From Taxillus chinensis (taxonomy: Eukaryota; Streptophyta; Magnoliopsida; Santalales; Loranthaceae): 64,000 nucleotides of DNA. Under the pieces are notes generated by a model. It saw only the letters and a list, made by a program, of their open reading frames with translations, was not told where the DNA came from and did no database searches. Position numbers and translations under genes: made by a program. Location of the stretch: assembly GCA_023512835.1 (NCBI GenBank), contig CM042091.1:35974107-36038106 (forward strand), given 5' to 3'. Of this stretch, positions 57,626 through 64,000 are shown piece after piece. Positions within the stretch are counted from its first letter, which is position 1. Each line of letters begins with the position of its first letter.

Positions 57626-59070
57626 ATGCAATCTTAGCGATATGAGCCACTTCTCTTCCTTTAGCGACATAGACTTGTTTTACTTTAGACTTGAAGCGCT
57701 CTTCCTGTTTTACTTTAGACTTGAAGCACTCCCCCTGAGGTGTATGCTTCACAGTCTTCTGAGATGCTTTCACTTTTCTTTTTTCTTGAACTTTCACAGT
57801 ATTCTTCTTCTTATTCTGCTCAGGAATAAGCACTTTTTCTAAACTGTGACGTTCATTGCCACACTTGTCACAAACTTCCAAGTTAGCAAGTATAACAAAT
57901 TTGTTGTTTGTGGAAATGGGCTTTGGTTTCCACCAGCACGAAGTCTAATCATGTCCTTGTTTCTGACAGTAAGTGCAGAAACTTCTAACTGGTTTCTTTC
58001 TCTCCATGGGATATAAGCTCCATCTAGATCTCTTCCTCTCTATTCTGGAAGCTTGTATCGGATACCTCCACCAATAGAATCTTGCCATGTGACCCCACAC
58101 TGCACAGTAGTAGCAGTGACCCTGAAAGCTGGTGTTGCTTTGCTTCTGTACATCTGGGATCTTCCTCAGAATAGGCTTAGCCTTGATGTTTGGCTTCACA
58201 GGCTTTCCTTCTTTCCTGAGGGGCACCCGCACATTTATAGAAATGACGTATACATTAGATTCCTTTACATTCTTGGAATACTCAGATTTCTGAGTGCATC
58301 TGACCGCTCCTGTAGTCTTGGACTCCTTTGGGTGTTTCTCCATCTTCACGTCATTCACCCTCTCCATTTTCTTACTGAACTGGGTCACGTTAGTGGTCTT
58401 TGTAGGATTGTCATGGAAATCGGAATTGACAACCATTCCCGCCTGCAGTGTTACCCTAGTTCTCTGAGCTTCTTGTGGAGTGATAAGTGATGTGATCTGG
58501 GAACTTCTAAAGGTTGAGGCTTGACTGGCTTTGTCCTTTGAGATCTTCAGTTAAAGGCCTACCAGTTCTTTTTCAAGCCATTGGATTGTGGTGTCTTCGG
58601 TGGTTAGTTCTGTGGTAATGTCGTCTCATATCTTGATTTGCTCATCTAGCCTGAGCTTTAGTCCGACAATTTCTTCGCAAAACTCCTTTGAGTCCTCCAG
58701 CACCTTATCCTTCTCACCTCTGATCTCACCAAGCTCTCCCTTGGCTTGCTTGAGCTCTCCCTTGAGCTGCTTTATCCTGCAACCTCTCTTACGGATCTCC
58801 TTTGTTGCAAGCTCGAGCTCCTCCTCCAGATCTACTTCTCCTTCTACTACCTCATCCTCCTCAGAGGCAGTGCTGCCATTGTCTACCTATATTTTGGCGA
58901 CAAAAGCACAATCTGATGAACATTCATCTTCATTATCAGATTCAATAATCCGTCTCATATAGTTCTTGTGTGAGCCCTTCTTCTTCTGTGGAGCTTCTGG
59001 TCTCCTTGTGAATTTGCTTCTTCGGTATGATGACTTCTTCCACTTTGTATCCTCTTCGTCCGAGGCTCTA
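57626..59070 (-). pseudogene. gag: H gag C-terminal part
   Basis: Reading minus from 59070: acidic region (SDNEDECSSDCAF, ~58910), a likely coiled coil of Lys/Glu-rich heptads (58870-58600), a UBN-like linker, and three Cys/His clusters: CYYCAVWGHMARFY (final Cys lost, ~58110), CTYCQKQGHD (~57960) and CDKCGNERHSLEKV (~57870). Frames are broken by stops at about 57943 and 58500-58630. The N-terminal gag core lies beyond the A2 insertion. Confidence 0.75.
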
Positions 59071-59319
59071 TGTTGTTATTCTTGTACATATTTTAGATAG
59101 TAAAGAGCATGTTATGAGCCTAATTTGTTCCATTAATGCATAGATACTTGCTCAACACCTAGGAAGAGACTGTTTGCATATATATATATGTGTTTTGGAG
59201 CTATTTTGGCAGGTTTTTAGGTATTTTATTCTCAAGAAAATTAGCCAAATTAGTTTATGGACCAAAAAGGGAGCTTTTAACAAAAGAGGGCAGCCTAGGG
59301 AGGCAAAATGGCATGTGCA

Positions 59320-59341
59320 CGTGATAATGGCCATTATCACG
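59320..59341 (+). repeat. Perfect palindrome in A2 LTR
   Basis: Centre GGCC, arms CGTGATAATGG / CCATTATCACG. A CACGTG overlaps its left edge (59318-59323). Confidence 0.95.
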
Positions 59342-59416
59342 GGCAGGCTGATATTCAAGCCCTGCCTTTTATATGATGATACAAAGCTTGGGGCAAAATT
59401 TCAAGGCATTTGGAGC

Positions 59417-59444
59417 TGCCCGTGATATCACCATATCACGGGCA
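59417..59444 (+). repeat. Hairpin in A2 LTR
   Basis: TGCCCGTGATAT and ATATCACGGGCA around a CACC loop, with no mismatch. Confidence 0.95.
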
Positions 59445-60607
59445 TGGATATTTCTGCACAGTTCAGTGTGTTTTGTCATTCTGATCATTTTTCCCTTCTA
59501 GAGTTTAGACTAAGTTTGCCTTGTTTGAGCTGTATTTGGATTTTAAGTTGAATTTTGGTTCACTAAACAAAATTGCATAGTTTTGATTAAGAGGTGACAT
59601 CTGTGGGTTAGGTCAACTCCTTAGCCTGTCCAGCAGCCCTATATAAGATGGTAGAGGCTGGTGGCTGAAAGAGACAGATTCTAAAGGAAAAATAGAGGAG
59701 AGTAGTTGGAAATCACCTAAAAAAGGTGGGGATTGCTGCTGTAACTTGAAGAACAGGGTCGAGATTAGATGCACCTTGCACCTGGAGGAAGGGAGCTGCC
59801 TTAAAACATTTCTTATCTCTAGACTCAGGTTCTGATGTATTATAATTTCTGGGTTTCCTCTGTAACTTGCAATATGTGTGAGTAGTCTTTCAATTCTAGG
59901 GGAGCAATGTAGCCCCCTATGTTGTAATAACTGGTACTTGGTAATTTCTGAGTTTGAGGAATGACTATTTGCATGTTTTATGAATCTTTCTTCAACTTTT
60001 ATAACCTGGAACGTGCACTTCTGGATCTTATCAGTCCTAGTCTGGGACAGATCTCAATTTATGACACTTCAGGCATTGTGTGACCATTATCTTTGCTTGT
60101 TGTGATTTATTGGTTGTTTGAGCTGCTGTAATGATGACCATTCATGTAGCAAGCCCTTAAAAGGTCTGACTATGACCATTTGAAGATCCTTGGTTGATAA
60201 ATGGCTTGCATATCAGTAAACAAACTCAAGAATACTAAAACCAGTAGAAATAGTGTAGAAGTGGTGCATTTGTGACCCTAGAAGCCTTAAATCTGTAATT
60301 TAAACCTAAAAAGCAATCTCTGCATCATAAAACTTTAATTTCTATAGCTTTAATATTCAGAAAATCATAAAAATTAGTTCATCATTTGCAAAATTCCAAA
60401 ACTGTCTGCTAAAACATTTTATAGGACTTAAGTAAATTAGTGATTTGATAAAAAGTCAGGAAGCCTGGTTAATCTCTGTGGTTCGACCCCCTACTTGCTG
60501 CTATATTGAGAAGTAACAATAAGGGGATTTAAATTATTATTTGAAGAACAGGATTAAACGACAATAGTTTCACTACAGCTGTGCATGCAAAATTCTGTTT
60601 ATCAAAT

Positions 60608-60620
60608 TGGCGCCGTTGCC
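60608..60620 (+). other. A2 primer-binding site (tRNA-Asp type)
   Basis: TGGCGCCGTTGCC, three bases after the LTR end. The same site as in A1 (31163-31179). Confidence 0.95.
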
Positions 60621-60769
60621 AGGGATTCAATGGTTTACTGATTTTGTTATTAACATTGATTGAACTTGTTTGAATTGTGATTTTAGAAAATAAATTCTAT
60701 GTTATTCTCTGTGTTTATCCACTATTTGGTATTGTTTGGCACTGTTGGGGTGCGTTCTTGGTGTTTTTC

Positions 60770-62863
60770 AGGAGCGCCCACTAGGTGATTGATAATATTC
60801 GAAGCAGCGCACAGCAGGTGTTAGACGAAATTCCAGCTGTGCATGCGATGCCGAGACCATGTTCCATATAATCCAGAACCTGAACGGATTCACAGAAGAT
60901 GTTGCAGGCCAGCTAGGGACATAGTTAGAGAGGCTGAAGACGCTCTTCAGGGTCTAGAAGATACAATTTTGGACTTGATGGCTGAAAACAGACAAGAAGG
61001 AGGTGGACAGCAGTAAGGGGCAAACTTCAATAGACAACATCCTGATGAGGGTAACCGTTGCATGCCCCGCACGTTTTTGGACTACGCCAGACCCACTATG
61101 TCGGACCACTACTCTGGAATCCGAAAACAAGAGTCCAGGCGAACAGTTTCGAATTAAAACCTGCTCTGATCAACATGGTTAGCAACAATGCCTTTGGAGG
61201 CACAGCCATAGATAATCCTCATCAACACTTGATGAGATTTTACCAAATGTGCGATACCATCAAGATCAACAACGTATCAGACAAATCAATAAAACTAAGG
61301 CTCTTTTCTTTCTCATTGAGGGATAGAGCTCTTGGTTGGTTCAACAGCCTGCCGGCTAGATCTATTTCGACTTGGGAAGAGATGCAAAATAAATTCATGT
61401 CCAAGTACTTCCCTCCTTCCAAGGTGATACAACTCAGAGGTGAAATTAGTCGGTTCAGGTAGGATGAAATGGAAACTCTCCATGAGGCATGGGAGAGGTT
61501 TAAGGATTTAGTATGAAGGTGCCCAGAGCATGGACATCCTCAATGGATTCAGATTGAGTCCTTTTACATAGGTTTGCAGTCTCATTCGCAAGATAAAGTC
61601 AACGCAGCTGCTAGAGGATGCTTAATGAACTTAGAACCCGATACAGCAGCTGATCTACTTGAGAGACTATCACTAGCTGATTGGCAATGGTCTAACATAA
61701 GGGTTTCCAGGCCAAAGGAGAAGGCAGCCGTAGTAGATAACTCTTCCAACGATATGCAAGAACAAATCCGTGCTTTGGCCAAGAGCATGGAGGTTTTGGC
61801 ACTGAAGGTTGAAGAACAACAGCAACCGGTCCCACAAGCACAGGACTAAGGCTGGAGCGGAGCAGGAGAAGCCAATTTTGTGGGAGGCAAGGGAATGTAT
61901 CAAAAGCAATCCCAATACCCATAACAACAAAGCAACAACTACCAACCACATGGCTCAGGGTACAATAACCAACAACAACAGGGTTTTCAGAAAACCCAAA
62001 ATAGAGGGGGTGAGACCTCAGTGCCTTATAAATATATACCACCAGGGATGAGACAAAATCCCTATGCCACTGATAACTTCCTTCAAGAGCAGCCTAGCAC
62101 TCACGCTCCACAACGGTTTGAGGCTCCTTCACAGCAACCGTATCGTCCACGTCATTACCCAGCTGAGGATGAAGCAACCAAGAAGGAGGTGGGAGAATTA
62201 AAATAAAAAGTGGGCAGCCTAGTGTCTTCCCTGAAGAACATGGAAAAGTTATTGGTAAGCATGGCCCAGAATGCCAATCAAGGGGTGTCATCTAATTCCT
62301 TCCCAAGTGACATTGAAGTGAACCCTAAGGAAAGCTGCAAGGCCATAACCTTAAGAAGTAGCAAAGGCTTAAAGGAAGCTGAGGAGCCCAAGAAGAGAAC
62401 TAATCAAGGAGAACAGAGCTAGCCCTTAGTGGCTGAGAATGGGAAAAAGAAAGTAGATATAGAGGAGGAGTTGGTGGCTTAGAAGGATCAGCAACAAACA
62501 AAAATACAAGTCAGAACTCAACTTACTGGGAAAGAAGTGAATGAACAAAGGCCAAAGGAGAGGAGGCCCCCTATGCCATTTCCTCAATGGATGAGGAACC
62601 AAAGGGGTGAGGAAGAGTATGAGCGCTTCCTGAATATGTTCAAGCGGTTAGAGATTAATATCCCATTCTTGGAAGCTTTGGAGCAGATGCCCAGGTATAG
62701 GAAATATATAAAAGACTTTATGATCAAGAAGAGAAAGTACGAGGACCACGAGATGGTTGCTGTCACTAATGAGGTGAGTAATGTGGTTCAGAGAAATTTG
62801 CCCATTAAGCATAAAGATCCGGACAGCTTCAATCTCCCTTGTGTGATAGGAGATGCACCACAG
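60770..62863 (+). pseudogene. gag: A2 gag
   Basis: From 61058 to 62863 one reading frame holds an Athila-type gag with many stops (61460, 61514, 61847, 61920 region, 62204, 62420, 62478). Core: NPHQHLMRFYQMCDTIKINN, RLFSFSLRDRALGWFNSLPA and WEEMQNKFMSKYFPPSKVIQ; then AARGCLMNLEPDTAADLLER and a Gln/Asn-rich region (61910-62010). The segment from 62537 (PFPQWMRNQRGEEEYERFLN; ALEQMPRYRKYIKDFMIKKR) is the linker before the protease. Most stops fit Gln, Arg or Trp codons altered by one transition. The part before 61058 is too decayed to place the start. Confidence 0.85.
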
Positions 62864-63545
62864 TAGCAGGCCCTTTATGATTTAGGGGCCAGCATCAACT
62901 TAATCTCATTTTCCCTGTACAAGCAACTTGGGCTCAAGGGAATGAAGCCCACTTCTATATCATTGCAGTTTGCAGACCGGTCCACTAGAAGACCTGAAGG
63001 GATTATTGAAGATGTGTTAGTAAAGGTGGGCTCCTTCATTTTTTCAGCAGACTTTGTGGTTTTGGAGATGGAAGAAGATAGAGGAGTCCAGCTCCTCTTA
63101 GGAAGACTGTTTCTCAGAACAGGGTGTGCACTGATAGATATGGCTCAAGGGTAGCTGACCTTAAGAATTAATGAAGATACCCTAGTCTTTCACATGGGGA
63201 AGGCTTTACAAGGACCAGGGGAGGAGGATTGCCTTTGGGTGGAAGATTTTAAGGACTTAGTGGAAGAATTCTTGGGAGAAGGAATGAACACAGAAAGTGA
63301 TGGAGTGCTCCAGCTTGCAGAAGCTCAACAAGATGAGGAAATGGACTTGATAGCTGAGGAGAATGAGGAAACATCAAGCCTGCTGGAGCAACCACAGGAG
63401 GAGAAGGAAGAGGACACAACTCCAGCTCTAAAACTAAAGGAGCTACCAGGACACCTAAGGTATGAGTTCTTAGACTCCACAAATAATTTCCCTGTTATTG
63501 TTGCTGCTAATTTAAATGATGTGAGTGTGCTCAACTGTTAGAAAT
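62864..63545 (+). pseudogene. A2 aspartic protease and linker
   Basis: QALYDLGASINLISFSLYKQ carries the retropepsin motif in its Athila form (D-L-G-A-S). It is followed by ADRSTRRPEGIIEDVLVKVG, then FVVLEMEEDRGVQLLLGRLF and RTGCALIDMAQG, the usual second half (ILGRPFL-type). Stops at 62864 and 63152 interrupt it. A Glu-rich linker (63300-63420) precedes RT. It would process the polyprotein. Confidence 0.85.
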
Positions 63546-64000
63546 CCTTAGGAAACACAAAAAGGCCCTCGGGTGGAACATTGAAGACATTAGAGGTATA
63601 AGTCCAGGGATTTGTATGCACAAAATTCTGATGAATGCTAAATGCAAACCCACAGTAGAAAGACAAAGAAGATTAAACTCTGCCATGAAAGAAGTAGTAA
63701 GAAAAGAGATTCTTAAATGGAAAACTGTGGGTATAATCTATACTATTTCAGATAGTGAGTGGGTAAGTCCTTTACATTGCGTGCCAAAGAAGGGAGGCAT
63801 GACTGTAATTAAAAACGAAAAGAATGAACTAATTCCGTCCAGGACTGTGCCTGGATGGAGAGTGTGTGTTGACTATAGGAAGCTGAATAAAGCCACAAAG
63901 AAGGATCACTTTCCCCTTCCTTTCATTGACCAGATGTTGGATAGGTTAGCTGGCTATAGTCATTACTGCTTCTTAGATGGATACGCCGGGTATAATCAGA
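63541..64000 (+). pseudogene. pol: A2 reverse transcriptase, start (open to window end)
   Basis: From CTGTTAGAAATCCTTAGG the frame reads LLEILRKHKKALGWNIEDIR, then KPTVERQRRLNSAMKEVVRK, SPLHCVPKKGGMTVI, WRVCVDYRKLNKATKKDHFP and MLDRLAGYSHYCFLDGYAGY. This is the N-terminal half of a gypsy RT, just reaching the first catalytic Asp (FLDGYAGYNQ). About 150 codons are open with no stop. It is one base out of frame with the protease upstream, so a single-base change near 63540 separates them. Confidence 0.9.

Larger units (their letters stand above)
8351..59070 (-). mobile_element. Element H: minus-strand Ty1/copia, host of the nested insertions
   Basis: Read on the minus strand, H runs gag (59070-57900), protease (~57600-57390), integrase (57200-56308), RT (56034-55658, 53444-53292, 49909-49560), RNase H (49555-48983), PPT (48792-48779) and 3' LTR (48778-47988, continuing at 8805-~8351). 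Foreign sequence interrupts it four times: A2 in gag, S2 and S1 in RT, and E1 in the 3' LTR. Its own 5' LTR would lie past the A2 insertion, outside the window. The left edge near 8351-8364 is uncertain because no TSD could be paired. Confidence 0.85.
59071..60604 (+). repeat. 5' LTR of A2
   Basis: Begins TGTTGTTATTC (or TGTTATTC at 59074) and ends TTTATCA, three bases before the PBS. It carries a 22-bp perfect palindrome (59320-59341) and a hairpin with 12-bp arms (59417-59444), both built on CGTGATA. Confidence 0.85.
59071..64000 (+). mobile_element. Element A2: Athila-like Ty3/gypsy, runs off window end
   Basis: LTR (59071-60604), tRNA-Asp-type PBS, gag, aspartic protease and the start of RT, all on the plus strand. 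Class from the PBS TGGCGCCGTTGCC, the order gag-protease-RT and RT wording (VDYRKLNKATKKDHFPLPFI). It interrupts H gag. The other end, and so the TSD, is outside the window. Confidence 0.9.

Noticed and set aside
58588..58962. Ser-rich 124-codon plus-strand ORF
   Set aside because: Antisense of the Glu/Lys-rich coiled-coil part of H gag.

Overview
This is plant nuclear DNA made almost entirely of nested LTR retrotransposons. The evidence is Ty1/copia and Ty3/gypsy gag-pol remnants, initiator-tRNA-Met and tRNA-Asp type primer-binding sites, polypurine tracts, TG...CA LTR ends and 5-bp target-site duplications (TSDs). I see no host gene, tRNA, rRNA or CRISPR array. The species cannot be named from the sequence; a large-genome flowering plant, probably a eudicot, fits best.

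Layout. 1-2407 is the end of a long non-coding LTR (family S). 2408-8350 is a decayed gypsy element (B, + strand): LTR, Met PBS, then a ruined interior with an integrase tail. From about 8351 to 59070 lies a minus-strand copia (H), the landing pad for everything in between. Its 3' LTR is split by copia E1 (+, 8806-47982, TSD GAAAC). E1 is split just before its own 3' LTR by a sister copy, E2 (minus, 19887-46474, TSD GAATG). E2 is split inside its extra gene by a third copia, C3 (+, 21997-35464, TSD GATCC). The RT gene of C3 is in turn interrupted by a gypsy-like non-autonomous element, A1 (minus, 27661-32295), with rearranged junctions. H carries two further insertions in RT: a 3.37-kb LTR-like unit (S1, 49915-53286) and a 2.2-kb gypsy solo LTR (S2, 53450-55652). 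Its gag is cut by an Athila-like gypsy (A2, + strand, from about 59071 to beyond the window end).

Gene content. E1 and E2 are SIRE/Maximus-like copia elements: gag with two CCHC knuckles, then protease, integrase, RT and RNase H, then about 1.7 kb of spacer and a second large gene (ORF2). ORF2 ends in what looks like a Ulp1/C48 cysteine peptidase, with His, Asp, Gln and Cys in the expected order in E1. This is the most interesting coding feature. A1 is also notable: it keeps an LTR, PBS and PPT but carries an unrecognised gene of roughly 580 codons instead of gag-pol.

State. No element is intact. E1 keeps a 786-codon open stretch covering the integrase C-terminus, RT and RNase H, with a YVDD active site. 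The stops in E2 pol and in A2 gag look mainly like C-to-T or G-to-A changes with few frameshifts, as expected for methylated, silenced repeats. The nesting gives a relative age order (H older than E1, E1 older than E2, E2 older than C3), and LTR-pair similarity judged by eye agrees with it. Several LTRs carry short motif arrays or CACGTG-centred hairpins that could be regulatory.
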